NCBI GenBank assembly: GCA_015062925.1
Contig: SUTL01000010.1
Location: forward strand, 1-38,179
Length of the DNA: 38,179 nt
Source: Methanobrevibacter thaueri
GTDB lineage: Archaea > Methanobacteriota > Methanobacteria > Methanobacteriales > Methanobacteriaceae
Reading direction: 5' to 3'
Below are positions 15,464-24,044 of this stretch, piece by piece; the stretch's first letter is position 1, and every line of letters starts with the position of its first letter. Made by a program: the position numbers and the translations under genes. The notes below the pieces were generated by a model that had not been told where the DNA came from, made no database searches, and saw only the letters and a list, made by a program, of their open reading frames with translations.

Positions 15464-15485
15464 CTCCGGTTTCTTTAAGCCGGAG
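15464..15485. other. GC-rich stem-loop in AT-rich spacer
   Basis: CTCCGG (15464-15469) and CCGGAG (15480-15485) form a 6-bp perfect GC-rich stem in DNA that is otherwise almost all A and T. It lies 17 bases beyond the minus-strand stop at 15502. On the minus strand no T-tract follows, so it is not a textbook terminator; it could stabilise the 3' end of the minus-strand mRNA. Confidence 0.45.
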
Positions 15486-15501
15486 GGGTTCAATAATAAG
15501 A

Positions 15502-16179
15502 TTAGTTTTCATTTAAATATTCCTGTGTTAATCTGCATTCGCTCATGCATTTGGTGCATCCGAGTCCTGCTTTGTATTGGTCAATAATATATGTTTTACA
15601 ACTTTCAATATCAATAATATCTGATCTTTTAAGGCGATTATTCCATTTTTGTGGATTTATAGCATTTACTGGGCAAGCTTCCTGACAATTTGTGCAGTCG
15701 TCACATTCACTGTCGGTTATTGGAGTTCCAAATTCTAATGGCATGTCTGTGAGTATTGCTCCAAGCACTACAGCTGAACCATATTCTTTTGTTACAAATA
15801 ATGCTGATCTTCCAATCCATCCTAATCCTGATTTTGTAGCTATTGTTTTATATGGTAGTATACTTAATAATTTTTTCATATCACATTCGTTTCGTTTCAT
15901 TGTAAGAGCAAATGCGTTATATCCAAGTTTTTTAATGTATTCTTCACCTTTTAAAGCTATTTCAGTTATTCTATCTATTTCTGAATGGAAACTTTTCCAG
16001 TATGATTTATAATCTTCATCCTCAACCATTTGAATTATTTCTGGTTTTAATTTTAAAATAATGCTGATTCCATAGGGTAAATCAATAAATTCATTTGCAA
16101 GACCTTCAACATTAGCAAAACCAATTTTATCTGCACCATTATTTTTCAAATAGGATTTAAGATTATTCATCTCGGACAT
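15502..16179 (-). CDS. QueG-like double [4Fe-4S] protein
   Basis: This 225-residue protein has two cysteine sets for [4Fe-4S] clusters: C159-x2-C162-x2-C165-x3-C169-P and C194 with C208-x2-C211-x3-C215. Before them lies a segment KSGLGWIGRSALFVTKEYGS (116-135), which closely resembles the AGLGWIGK...REFGS stretch of epoxyqueuosine reductase QueG and related corrinoid-linked reductases. It is much shorter than QueG (about 350-380 residues) and lacks the C-terminal HEAT-like part. Archaea do not make queuosine by that route, so a redox role in another reaction is more likely. It is soluble, with no signal peptide. The ATG at 16177-16179 has no Shine-Dalgarno site; a second ATG lies three codons later. 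It diverges from argB across a 102-bp spacer. Confidence 0.75.
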   Translation of the reverse strand: MSEMNNLKSYLKNNGADKIGFANVEGLANEFIDLPYGISIILKLKPEIIQMVEDEDYKSYWKSFHSEIDRITEIALKGEEYIKKLGYNAFALTMKRNECDMKKLLSILPYKTIATKSGLGWIGRSALFVTKEYGSAVVLGAILTDMPLEFGTPITDSECDDCTNCQEACPVNAINPQKWNNRLKRSDIIDIESCKTYIIDQYKAGLGCTKCMSECRLTQEYLNEN

Positions 16180-16281
16180 AATAAATATTTATAATATTAA
16201 TATAATATAAAAATATAAGGCAATTAATTTTTTACTATTAATAATTATTATAAATATATTAAAATTGATATTAAATAACAA

Positions 16282-17157
16282 GTGATTAAATTGAAAGATA
16301 TAGATGTTTTAATTGAAGCACTACCATATATTAAAAAATTTCATAATAAAAAAATTTTAATTAAATATGGTGGACATGCAATGGTAGATGAAGATGCAAA
16401 ATCTTCAACTGCCAGAGACACAGTATTGTTGAAATATGTTGGAATGAAACCATTAATAGTTCATGGTGGAGGACCTGAAATCTCCAGATCAATGGATAAA
16501 TTAGGAAAGGAATCAAAATTCATCAAAGGATTAAGAGTAACTGATGAAGAAACCATGGAAATCATTGAAATGGTACTTGTTGGTAAAATATCAACAGAAA
16601 TTGTATCAGAACTCATTAAACATGATGGTGATGCAATAAGTTTATCTGGTAAAGATTCCAGTTTAATCTATGCTCATAAAAAAGAAGCCAGTAAAATAGA
16701 TGATGAAATTGTTGATTTAGGTCTTGTAGGGGAAGTTGATTGTGTAAACTCTGATTTACTTGAAATGTTTTTAGATAATAATTACATTCCAGTAATCTCA
16801 CCAGTTGGTATTTCAGAAAGTGGATCTAGTTTAAATTTAAATGCTGATACTGCTGCGGGAGAAATTGCAAGTGCAATTGGAGCTGAAAAATTAATAATAT
16901 TAACTGATGTTCCAGGAGTATTGAGAAATCCTGATGATCCTAATTCATTAATTAAAAAAATCAGCACTGATGAAGTTGCAGATTTAATAGAAGAAGGAAT
17001 TATTTCTGGAGGTATGATTCCTAAAATTGAAACTTGTGTTGAAGCAATTGAAAAAGGAGTTAAATCCTGCCATATTATTGATGGACGTAAAAAACATTCA
17101 TTGCTTTTAGAAGTCTTTACAACTGATGGTATTGGAACCATGATTTATAAGGAATAA
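16282..17157 (+). CDS. argB: acetylglutamate kinase
   Basis: ArgB phosphorylates N-acetylglutamate with ATP in the second step of arginine biosynthesis. Signature parts of the amino acid kinase fold are all present: KYGGHAM (28-34) with the catalytic Lys, VHGGGPEI (60-67) for substrate binding, the Arg at 85, NADTAAGE (187-194), LTDVPGV (207-213) and SGGMIPK (232-238). The length of 291 fits the family. The given start is GTG at 16282; AAGTGAT at that point could instead be a Shine-Dalgarno site for the TTG at 16291, which would remove three residues. No other arginine gene is adjacent. A decayed DUF389 gene follows immediately. Confidence 0.95.
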   Translation: MIKLKDIDVLIEALPYIKKFHNKKILIKYGGHAMVDEDAKSSTARDTVLLKYVGMKPLIVHGGGPEISRSMDKLGKESKFIKGLRVTDEETMEIIEMVLVGKISTEIVSELIKHDGDAISLSGKDSSLIYAHKKEASKIDDEIVDLGLVGEVDCVNSDLLEMFLDNNYIPVISPVGISESGSSLNLNADTAAGEIASAIGAEKLIILTDVPGVLRNPDDPNSLIKKISTDEVADLIEEGIISGGMIPKIETCVEAIEKGVKSCHIIDGRKKHSLLLEVFTTDGIGTMIYKE

Positions 17158-17189
17158 ATGTTTTCCATGATAATAATTGGAACTGGTAA

Positions 17190-17964
17190 ATTAAGAGTGT
17201 TAAAAATCAAAAAGAATCAATAAATGCTAAAATTAAAAAAGCATTTTCATTATCAGAGGATTCAGCATCACATGAAGAGATTCGTACACGTCTTCTTGAT
17301 GGAGGGCAAGTTACCGGAACTAATATGTGTGTGTTGGTATGTGCAATGATAATTGCATCTGTTGGTCTTAATATGAGTTCAACAGCAGTGATTATTGGAG
17401 CTATGCTGATTTCACCTATAATGGGAAGTATTCTTGCTTCTGCATATGGGAATGTATCTGCAGATTATTCTTTGCTTCGTAACCATATGATTGGTTTTGG
17501 ATTGCAGATTGGAATTAGTATTCTTGCTTCTACAATTTATTTCTTTCTATCTCCAGTTAAAGAACCAACTGTAGAATTAATTGCAAGAACATCACCTACT
17601 TTTTTTGATGTGTTAATTGCATTTTTCGGTGGAATTGCGGGAATTATTGGGCAAACCAGATTGGATAAAACAAATACTGTTATACCGGGTGTTGCAATTG
17701 CAACCGCTCTTATGCCTCCATTATGTACTTGCGGTTATGCAATTGCAAATGGAAGATTGGATATGCTTCTTGGAGCAGGATATTTATTTATTATTAATGC
17801 TTATTTCATTTTCCTTTCAGCTAGTATTATTCTGTCTGCTTTGAAAATACCGAAAACCAAGGAATTAACCGAAAGAATGGAGAAGACATCGTCTGAGAAT
17901 GGTACGTAATACAATTATTATTGCAATACCTAGTATGGTGGCAGTTTATTTGATGGTGCATTAA
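17190..17964 (+). pseudogene. frameshifted DUF389 membrane protein
   Basis: The hydrophobic core (STAVIIGAMLISPIMGS, FFGGIAGIIGQTR, PGVAIATALMPPLCTCGYAI, five to six helices) is that of the DUF389 family. Two defects are visible. At the 5' end, family-like sequence (a SEDSASHEEIRTRLLDGGQ stretch just before the first helix) is in frame back to a TAA at 17187-17189, but no ATG, GTG or TTG occurs before the ATG at 17325, which lies inside the first conserved block. At the 3' end the frame stops at 17909, while the next frame continues as RRHRLRMVRNTIIIAIPSMV to a TAA at 17964; removing one G of the GG at 17879-17880 restores it. If transcribed from 17325-17909 the product would be 194 residues and truncated at both ends. 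A sequencing error could explain one defect but hardly both. Confidence 0.7.
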
Positions 17965-18033
17965 GAATTAATATATTGTAAAAAAACATATTTTTGTTTT
18001 TTTAAATTAATATAATAATTCTTATTTTCTTTT

Positions 18034-19503
18034 TTAATTTTTAAACATATCTCTAAGTTCTCTTCTAAGTAATTTCCAACCATTTACTCTTGGGAGTTCA
18101 TCTAAATCATAAATTTCACGTGGAATTTTATATCTGGATAAGTTTTCATGTGCATATTCAAGTAATCCATCAACATCACTTTTGTTTTTCCAAACAACTG
18201 CAGCAACAGGTATTTCTCCTCTATGACAATCATTTATACTAAAAATAGCTATTTCTTTAACTTCAGGGTATTTTATTAGGACTTCTTCCACTTCAGTAGG
18301 GTAAATTTTCCATCCGCTCATCACAATCATGTCTTTTTTCCTATCAGTTATGAATAAACGATTATCTTCATCAAGATATCCGATATCTCCGGTTAAAAAC
18401 CATCCGTCATCAAGAAATGTGGATTTTGTTTTTTCAATATTTCTCCAGTATCCTTTAGCAACAGCAGGTCCTCTAAGTGCAATTTCACCCTGTTCATATT
18501 TTGGTAATGTTTTATTGTAATCTTGTTCATCTACAATTTTCACTTCTGAAAAACAAACTGGATGACCTACACTTTCAAATCTGTCTGCTTCACGATAATC
18601 TTCGGGTCTAATTACTGTTCCTGTTCCAATTACTATTGTTTCGGATAATCCATATGCATTTATTATTGGAATCTGGTAATTTTGATGGAAATCTTTCCAT
18701 ATTTTTTTGTGAAGTGGACCTCCACCGGATATTATTTCTCGGACAGTTTTTAATTCTTCACGTTTATCCATTGTTGTTAATGTATGTATTACTGGAGGCA
18801 TCCCTGTTAAAACTGTTACCTTTTCTTTTTCACATAGTTCCAGATATTCATTTATGTTAAACTGTTCAATTAGGATGTAGTATGCCGCTGCTCTTAATGC
18901 GGATATTGCCCATGATAAACCTACATGTGCCATTGGATATATTCCTAGGAAAACATCATCTTGTTTTAAGGTTAACACATCACATTCATTATGTATTGCT
19001 GTAAAATAATTTCCATGGGTGAGCATTGCTCCTTTAGGTTTTCCGGTGGTTCCTGATGTGTATTGTAATTGACATAAATCATCCCATTGTGTTGCTTCTG
19101 CTTGTAGAATTTCACAGTTTTTAAATTCCTGTATATTTTCAGGGATATATGTGTTAATATTAACTAATTTTTCACCTTCAGTGTCAGTAATCATTAATTT
19201 TGCCTGTGAGTCTTTTATAATGTATTCAAGTTCGGATTGTGTGAAAATACGATTTGTAGGTATTGCAATTGCTCCGATTCTCCAAATTGCGAAAAGTGAG
19301 AATAAGTATTCTTCGGAGTTTTTCAAATAAATTAAAACACGATCTTCTTTTTTCACATTTAATTCTTTTAATTTTCTCCCAATTTCGGATATGATTGATA
19401 ATATTTCTTTGGAAGTGTATTTTTCACCATTTGTTGGGTTATATAATACTTTTTTATCTAAGCGTTTTGAATTTGCATCTAGAAAGGTTGTGATATTTAA
19501 CAT
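18034..19503 (-). CDS. AMP-forming acyl-CoA synthetase
   Basis: This 489-residue member of the ANL superfamily activates a carboxylic acid as acyl-AMP and passes it to CoA. It has the P-loop YTSGTTGKPKG (148-158), the NAYGLSE motif (282-288), TGDIG (371-375), the hinge RKKDMI (388-393) and a C-terminal A10 motif with Lys 477. In A10 the usual PSGK reads NGWK; the Lys is kept but the loop is unusual. The acid substrate cannot be read from sequence; it is short for a long-chain enzyme. The ATG lies one base after the stop of the upstream dehydrogenase, and its Shine-Dalgarno site AAGGAG is inside that gene's last codons, so the two are translated from one mRNA. The pairing suggests linked substrates, but this is inference. 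Confidence 0.85.
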   Translation of the reverse strand: MLNITTFLDANSKRLDKKVLYNPTNGEKYTSKEILSIISEIGRKLKELNVKKEDRVLIYLKNSEEYLFSLFAIWRIGAIAIPTNRIFTQSELEYIIKDSQAKLMITDTEGEKLVNINTYIPENIQEFKNCEILQAEATQWDDLCQLQYTSGTTGKPKGAMLTHGNYFTAIHNECDVLTLKQDDVFLGIYPMAHVGLSWAISALRAAAYYILIEQFNINEYLELCEKEKVTVLTGMPPVIHTLTTMDKREELKTVREIISGGGPLHKKIWKDFHQNYQIPIINAYGLSETIVIGTGTVIRPEDYREADRFESVGHPVCFSEVKIVDEQDYNKTLPKYEQGEIALRGPAVAKGYWRNIEKTKSTFLDDGWFLTGDIGYLDEDNRLFITDRKKDMIVMSGWKIYPTEVEEVLIKYPEVKEIAIFSINDCHRGEIPVAAVVWKNKSDVDGLLEYAHENLSRYKIPREIYDLDELPRVNGWKLLRRELRDMFKN

Positions 19504-19504
19504 T

Positions 19505-20494
19505 TTATATTAGCTCCTTGGTTATTGCTTTTGTAACTTCCATTGTTGTTGATGTGCCTCCTAAATCAGGAGTTCTTATATTGCATTCTGCGATTACTTT
19601 TTCAACTGCTTTTTTTATATTATTTGAAATTTCCCATTCTCCAAGGTAATCCAGCATCATTGCTGCTGATAAAATCATAGAACATGGGTTTGCAATGTTT
19701 TTACCTGCAATGTCTGGTGCTGAACCATGCACGGGTTCAAATAATCCATTATGATCACCTATGTTTCCTGATGGTGCAAGTCCTAATCCTCCAACAAGTC
19801 CTGCACTTTCATCTGAGAGTATATCTCCAAATAGATTACTTGAAACAATTACTTCAAAGTTTTGAGGTTGTGTTAAAAGGTACATTGCCATTGCATCAAC
19901 ATAATAGTCTTCGGTGGTTATTTGTGGATAGTTTTTAGCAATTTTATAGAAGCTTTCTTTAAAAATACCGTCGGTTTTTTTTAATACATTACTTTTATGA
20001 ACACAGGTTACTTTACTTTGCCCTCTTTTTAAACATAGGTGGAATGCCGCTTTTGATATTCTTTCGGATGCTGTGTGAGTTATTATTCGTTCTGCTATTA
20101 ATTTGTTGTTTTCTTCATATTCTTTTTGTGAGTATAATCCTTCTGTATTTTCTCTCACTATTACAAAATCAATATCGTCCCGTATGCATTTCACACCTTT
20201 GTATGATTTTATTGGTCTTATATTAGCATATACATTCAGTGCTTTTCTTAAATTAATGATGGGGCTTGGTTGTCCTGGTGTTGATGTTGATGCTCCGAAT
20301 AGTACTGCGTCACTTTTGTTTGCTATTTTTATTGTTTCTTCGGGTAATGTTATTCCATTATTTTTAAAACATTCATATCCTGCTTCACCATATTTGAAAC
20401 TAAAATTTAAATCTAGTTTATCAAGTAAATATTCGCAAGCAGACATTACTTCTTTTCCTATTCCGTCTCCACTTATTATTGCAATTTTGTACAT
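19505..20494 (-). CDS. leuB: LeuB/AksF-type 3-isopropylmalate (or homoisocitrate) dehydrogenase
   Basis: This is a 329-residue member of the NAD-dependent beta-decarboxylating dehydrogenases. The nucleotide-proximal start GDGIGKEV (9-16), RENTEGLY (114-121), Lys 167, the metal-binding aspartates of LFGDILSDE (221-229) and [10 protein letters not shown] (256-265) are visible. In methanogens two paralogues exist: LeuB (leucine) and AksF (coenzyme B precursor). Segments such as [14 protein letters not shown] and [12 protein letters not shown] resemble what I remember of archaeal LeuB more than AksF, while SPIINLRK recalls AksF; LeuB is my choice with moderate confidence. The start has AAGGAC nine bases upstream. 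It is the first gene of a two-gene unit with the acyl-CoA ligase, and its promoter lies in the 180-bp spacer shared with the HEAT-repeat gene. Confidence 0.8.
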   Translation of the reverse strand: MYKIAIISGDGIGKEVMSACEYLLDKLDLNFSFKYGEAGYECFKNNGITLPEETIKIANKSDAVLFGASTSTPGQPSPIINLRKALNVYANIRPIKSYKGVKCIRDDIDFVIVRENTEGLYSQKEYEENNKLIAERIITHTASERISKAAFHLCLKRGQSKVTCVHKSNVLKKTDGIFKESFYKIAKNYPQITTEDYYVDAMAMYLLTQPQNFEVIVSSNLFGDILSDESAGLVGGLGLAPSGNIGDHNGLFEPVHGSAPDIAGKNIANPCSMILSAAMMLDYLGEWEISNNIKKAVEKVIAECNIRTPDLGGTSTTMEVTKAITKELI

Positions 20495-20595
20495 ATTATT
20501 ATTGTCCTTTTTTTATTACAATTTTTTTTTAGTATATTACTATCATATGATAGTTATATTATTAATAATTTTAAATTTGTTCGTATAGTATCGAA

Positions 20596-20606
20596 ATATT
20601 TTTATA
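20596..20606 (+). promoter_or_regulatory. TATA-like element of the HEAT-repeat gene
   Basis: ATATTTTTATA lies about 70 bases before the ATG at 20675, within the divergent leuB/HEAT spacer. The strong Shine-Dalgarno AGAGGGGAT at 20662-20670 then sets the start. Confidence 0.4.
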
Positions 20607-20674
20607 CAAAATTAAATATAAATCCTAGTACTTACAAAAATAACTTATAACCTTAATTTAAAGAGGGGATAAAA

Positions 20675-21139
20675 ATGGATAAAAGTATCGATGAATTAAT
20701 AGAACTATTAAATGATAAAGATGATTTTGTTGTTGAAGATGCAATGGGAGAATTAGAATTAAGAGCTGACGAAGCAATAGACCCTTTAATTTCAGCATTA
20801 TCCAACAGAAAAAAACAAATAAGATTAAATGCAGCAACACTATTAGGAGCAATCAATGACCCAAAAGCAATTCACCCATTAATTCTAACATTAAAAGACA
20901 ATAACAAACTAGTTAGAAGAGAAGCATCAACAGCACTCTCAAGAATGGGCCAACCAGCAGTAGATCCTCTAATTGAAACATTATCCGATGAAGATTGGAG
21001 AGTAAGAGGAGCAGCTGCATGGGCACTAGGAAATCTTGGAGATGAAAAAGCAATACCAGCACTAGAAAAACTACTAGATGACGAAAGCGGCTTTGTAAAA
21101 TCAGGCGCACAAAGCGCAATAGCATCCATTAAGAAATAA
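20675..21139 (+). CDS. HEAT-repeat (PBS-lyase type) protein
   Basis: The 154 residues are four to five helical repeats of about 31 residues, each with the pattern A(I/V)xPLIxxLxD...VRxxAAxALGxxG (for example AVDPLIETLSDEDWRVRGAA followed by AWALGNLGDEKA). This is the short HEAT repeat found in PBS-lyase-like proteins. Such proteins are scaffolds that bind other proteins; no catalytic residue is expected and no partner is visible. It is soluble and acidic. The gene has its own Shine-Dalgarno (GAGGGGAT) and a terminator overlapping its stop codon, so it is a single-gene transcript. Confidence 0.85.
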   Translation: MDKSIDELIELLNDKDDFVVEDAMGELELRADEAIDPLISALSNRKKQIRLNAATLLGAINDPKAIHPLILTLKDNNKLVRREASTALSRMGQPAVDPLIETLSDEDWRVRGAAAWALGNLGDEKAIPALEKLLDDESGFVKSGAQSAIASIKK

Positions 21140-21176
21140 ACATAGAATTATTTCTTAATACAATTATTTTTTTTTT
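21129..21176 (+). terminator. 11-bp perfect hairpin and T10 tract overlapping the HEAT gene stop
   Basis: TTAAGAAATAA (21129-21139, containing the stop codon) and TTATTTCTTAA (21148-21158) are perfect reverse complements, followed by a T-tract at 21167-21176. It looks like an intrinsic, bacterial-style terminator. Confidence 0.8.
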
Positions 21177-21219
21177 AAAACCATACAAAACAACCAAAAT
21201 TTTACAGGATTTTTTCAAA

Positions 21220-21798
21220 ATGACAAAAATAGGAATATTAAACTTGCAAGGTGCAGTATCAGAACACCTTCACATAACAAAAAAAGCAATAAAAAATATA
21301 AATGCCAATATCGAAGTTGAACCAGTAAGATACGCAGAAGACGTAGCAACCTGTGACGGTATAATAATATCCGGAGGAGAAAGCACAGTCATAGGTAAAC
21401 TAATCCATGAAAGAGGAATAGACAAAGTCATAAAAGACAAAAACATACCTGTCTTTGGAACCTGTGCAGGAATGGTATTATTAGGTAAAAAAACAGACTT
21501 TGACCAACCACTACTTGGATTAATGGATATTACAGTTAAAAGAAATCGGTATGGTAGACAAAAAGACTCATTTGAAGCTCCAATAGAAATATTCGGCCAA
21601 GAATATCTTGGAATATTTATTAGAGCTCCAACATTAGAATCATTTGATAATTCAAAAAACGATATTCAAATATTATCAAAACTTAACGATGAAATAATAG
21701 CTATAAAACAAGGACATAATATAGCAATTTCATTTCACCCAGAACTAACACAAGACACATTAATTCACGAATACTTCATAAAAGAAGTTTTAAGTTAA
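21220..21798 (+). CDS. pdxT: pyridoxal 5'-phosphate synthase glutaminase subunit
   Basis: PdxT releases ammonia from glutamine for PdxS, which makes pyridoxal 5'-phosphate. The 192-residue protein starts with the family signature IGILNLQGAVSEH, has SGGESTVIGK (51-60) forming the oxyanion region, nucleophile Cys 82 in GTCAGM, and the His 173/Glu 175 pair in FHPEL. Length and motifs are those of an intact enzyme. PdxS is not in the window. The gene follows the HEAT-gene terminator by about 40 bases; only a weak AGGA lies upstream. Confidence 0.95.
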   Translation: MTKIGILNLQGAVSEHLHITKKAIKNINANIEVEPVRYAEDVATCDGIIISGGESTVIGKLIHERGIDKVIKDKNIPVFGTCAGMVLLGKKTDFDQPLLGLMDITVKRNRYGRQKDSFEAPIEIFGQEYLGIFIRAPTLESFDNSKNDIQILSKLNDEIIAIKQGHNIAISFHPELTQDTLIHEYFIKEVLS

Positions 21799-21865
21799 AT
21801 ATAAATCCAACACATCATCACATTATTTTTTTTAAGATAAAAAAATTAAAAAAGGGTTTTTTTTA

Positions 21866-23389
21866 ATGGAAATATTAAAAGAATATTCACCAAACATTAT
21901 TAAAGATGAATTATTATCTGGTTTAACAACAGCTTTTGCATTAATGCCAGAATGCATTGCATTTGCAATTGTAGCACATTTAGATCCATTAACTGGAATT
22001 TACACAGCAGCTATGATTTGTCTAATCACAGCTCTTTTAGGAGGTCGTCCTGCAATGATTAGTGGTGCTGCTGGAAGTGTGGCAGTTGTAAGTGTGGCTC
22101 TTGTTGTTACACATGGTGTTGAATACTTATATTTAGCAGTTATTCTCATGGGATTAATACAGATTCTAGTAGGTCTTTTAAAACTAGCTAAATTCATACG
22201 TTTAGTTCCACAATCTGTTGTTTATGGATTTTTAAATGGATTAGCTATTATTATATTTATATCACAATTCAACCAATTTAAATTAGCTAATGGAGCATGG
22301 ATGAGTGGTATACCATTAATTATAATGGTGCTGTTGGTTATTATAAGTATGATTATAATGTATTTTCTGCCAAAGTTCACCAAAAAAGTTCCAAGTGCAC
22401 TAATATCAATAATTGTTGTTACAATTATCTCATTAATCTTTTCTCTTCAAACAAAAACAATTGGAAATATTGCAAGTGTTTCCGCAGGACTCCCGCCATT
22501 TCACATCCCAATGGTGCCTATAACCCTTGAATCATTGATAATAGTATTTCCATATGCTCTGCTGATGGCAGCAGTAGGTCTTATTGAAACATTACTTACA
22601 TTAAATGTGGTTGATGAAATGACTGATTCCCGTGGACGACCAAACCGTGAAAGTATAGCTCAGGGAATTGCCAATTCTTTTTGCGGATTTTTCCAGGGAA
22701 TGGGAGGTTGTGCAATGATTGGACAAACCATGGTGAATATTGAATCTGGAGGTAGGAAACGTTTAAGTGGAATAACAGCAGGAATTATTTTAATCCTATT
22801 AATCCTTTATGGTTCATTATTAATAGATTCAATACCGGTTGCAGCACTAGTGGGAATTATGTTTATTGTTGCAATTAACACATTTAAATGGTCAAGTTTA
22901 AAAATGCTAAAACATGTTCCGAAAATGGATCAAATAGTAATGGTGATAGTAACGGTCATAACAGTTGTTTTTAATAATCTGGCAATAGCAGTTTTAATTG
23001 GAGTTATAATATCAGCTTTAAATGTGGCTTGGCAAGCATCTAAAAGAATATGGGTTGTTCCTTCTTTTGATGAGGAGAATAATGTTCAATATTATGAAAT
23101 TAGGGGACCATTATTTTTTGCAAGCACTACTAACTTCAAAGAATCTTTTGATTTTGATTTAGATGTTGATGCAGTTGTTATTAATTTTTTACAATCAAGA
23201 ATTACAGATCAATCTGCAATAGTTAGTGTTGGTGAAGTTGTTGAGAGATATTCAAAAAAAGGTATAAAAGTATATTTAAGTCATTTAAGTTCTGATTGTT
23301 CTGATTTACTGAATGAGAATGATGAATTTGTTCAGGTAGATGTTTTAAAAGATCCTTTTTATCGTATACCTTCTGATGAACTTGATTAA
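21866..23389 (+). CDS. SulP/SLC26 family anion transporter with STAS domain
   Basis: The 507-residue protein opens with the SulP signature (DELLSGLTTAFALMPECIAF), followed by about ten to eleven membrane segments containing the SGAAGSVAV half-helix region, the conserved VDEMTDSRGRPNRE loop and GQGIANxxxGxxxGM-like motif (here AQGIANSFCGFFQGMGG), and ends with a cytoplasmic STAS domain from about residue 405. The family carries sulfate, bicarbonate or other anions, often coupled to protons or sodium; the substrate cannot be told. In the STAS domain the usual DSTG is TDQSA, so the phosphorylation-type Ser region is changed. It converges with the gene at 23386, overlapping by four bases. Confidence 0.9.
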   Translation: MEILKEYSPNIIKDELLSGLTTAFALMPECIAFAIVAHLDPLTGIYTAAMICLITALLGGRPAMISGAAGSVAVVSVALVVTHGVEYLYLAVILMGLIQILVGLLKLAKFIRLVPQSVVYGFLNGLAIIIFISQFNQFKLANGAWMSGIPLIIMVLLVIISMIIMYFLPKFTKKVPSALISIIVVTIISLIFSLQTKTIGNIASVSAGLPPFHIPMVPITLESLIIVFPYALLMAAVGLIETLLTLNVVDEMTDSRGRPNRESIAQGIANSFCGFFQGMGGCAMIGQTMVNIESGGRKRLSGITAGIILILLILYGSLLIDSIPVAALVGIMFIVAINTFKWSSLKMLKHVPKMDQIVMVIVTVITVVFNNLAIAVLIGVIISALNVAWQASKRIWVVPSFDEENNVQYYEIRGPLFFASTTNFKESFDFDLDVDAVVINFLQSRITDQSAIVSVGEVVERYSKKGIKVYLSHLSSDCSDLLNENDEFVQVDVLKDPFYRIPSDELD

Positions 23390-24039
23390 TCTTTTAAAAC
23401 TATGTTTTCATCAATCATTTTAATTAAAAGTTTATTAATTGGATTTTTTAATGATAATGGATGTTCTTTTTGATAATTTTTGCTGAAAGGAAGTACTCTG
23501 AAACTTGACATGCACTGGTCAGTTGATCTAAGAGCAAAATATGCTTTATATTCACCATCAATAATATTTATCATCAAACCAACATCTTCGGTTCGTTCAT
23601 GGCCTGCAATACCTTCTTCAGCATAAATTTTAAACTTCCAAACATTATCTGCAGTTATTAAAGCATATTCTACCATGTATTCCAGTTCATCTTCATCCAG
23701 GTCATAGTCATCATATTCAATTATTTTTTCACAGTTTTCATCAGGTAGTATTAAATTTGCACTGGTGTATGCAAGTGAAATATAAATTCCGTCATGATCA
23801 AGGGCTTTTGAAATTATATCAAAATAAAGATTGTCTAGGGGTTGTGTTTTATGTAAGTCGCCTAGAATTTCAGGAACTGTATGTGTCATTCCTCCTTCTT
23901 CTATGACTGTACAATAAAAATGTTTTTCCCCTAGATAACCTGCAGTTGCTGTTTTTTCTATTGTTTTTTTAATATCTATGTTTCCCGCATGTTCTATTTT
24001 TTCGGTTATTTTTAATATTTCACTGTCGCTAGGTATCAT
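23386..24039 (-). CDS. hypothetical acidic protein, last gene of a four-gene operon
   Basis: This 217-residue soluble protein is not recognised. It has a short helical N-terminus, a beta-rich middle (KHFYCTVIEEGGMTHTVPEI), a very acidic loop (YDDYDLDEDELEYM) and a conserved-looking end with CMSSFRVLPFSKNYQ. No signal peptide or membrane helix is seen. Its ATG is five bases after the stop of the membrane phosphodiesterase, so it is translated from the same mRNA. Its stop codon overlaps that of the convergent SulP gene (23386-23389). Confidence 0.65.
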   Translation of the reverse strand: MIPSDSEILKITEKIEHAGNIDIKKTIEKTATAGYLGEKHFYCTVIEEGGMTHTVPEILGDLHKTQPLDNLYFDIISKALDHDGIYISLAYTSANLILPDENCEKIIEYDDYDLDEDELEYMVEYALITADNVWKFKIYAEEGIAGHERTEDVGLMINIIDGEYKAYFALRSTDQCMSSFRVLPFSKNYQKEHPLSLKNPINKLLIKMIDENIVLKD

Positions 24040-24044
24040 TTTTT

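Noticed and set aside
15310-15516. 68-codon plus-strand frame with hydrophobic product
   Set aside because: Starts with TTG without a ribosome binding site, lies in a T-rich spacer that gives Phe/Leu by composition, and runs into the end of a minus-strand gene.
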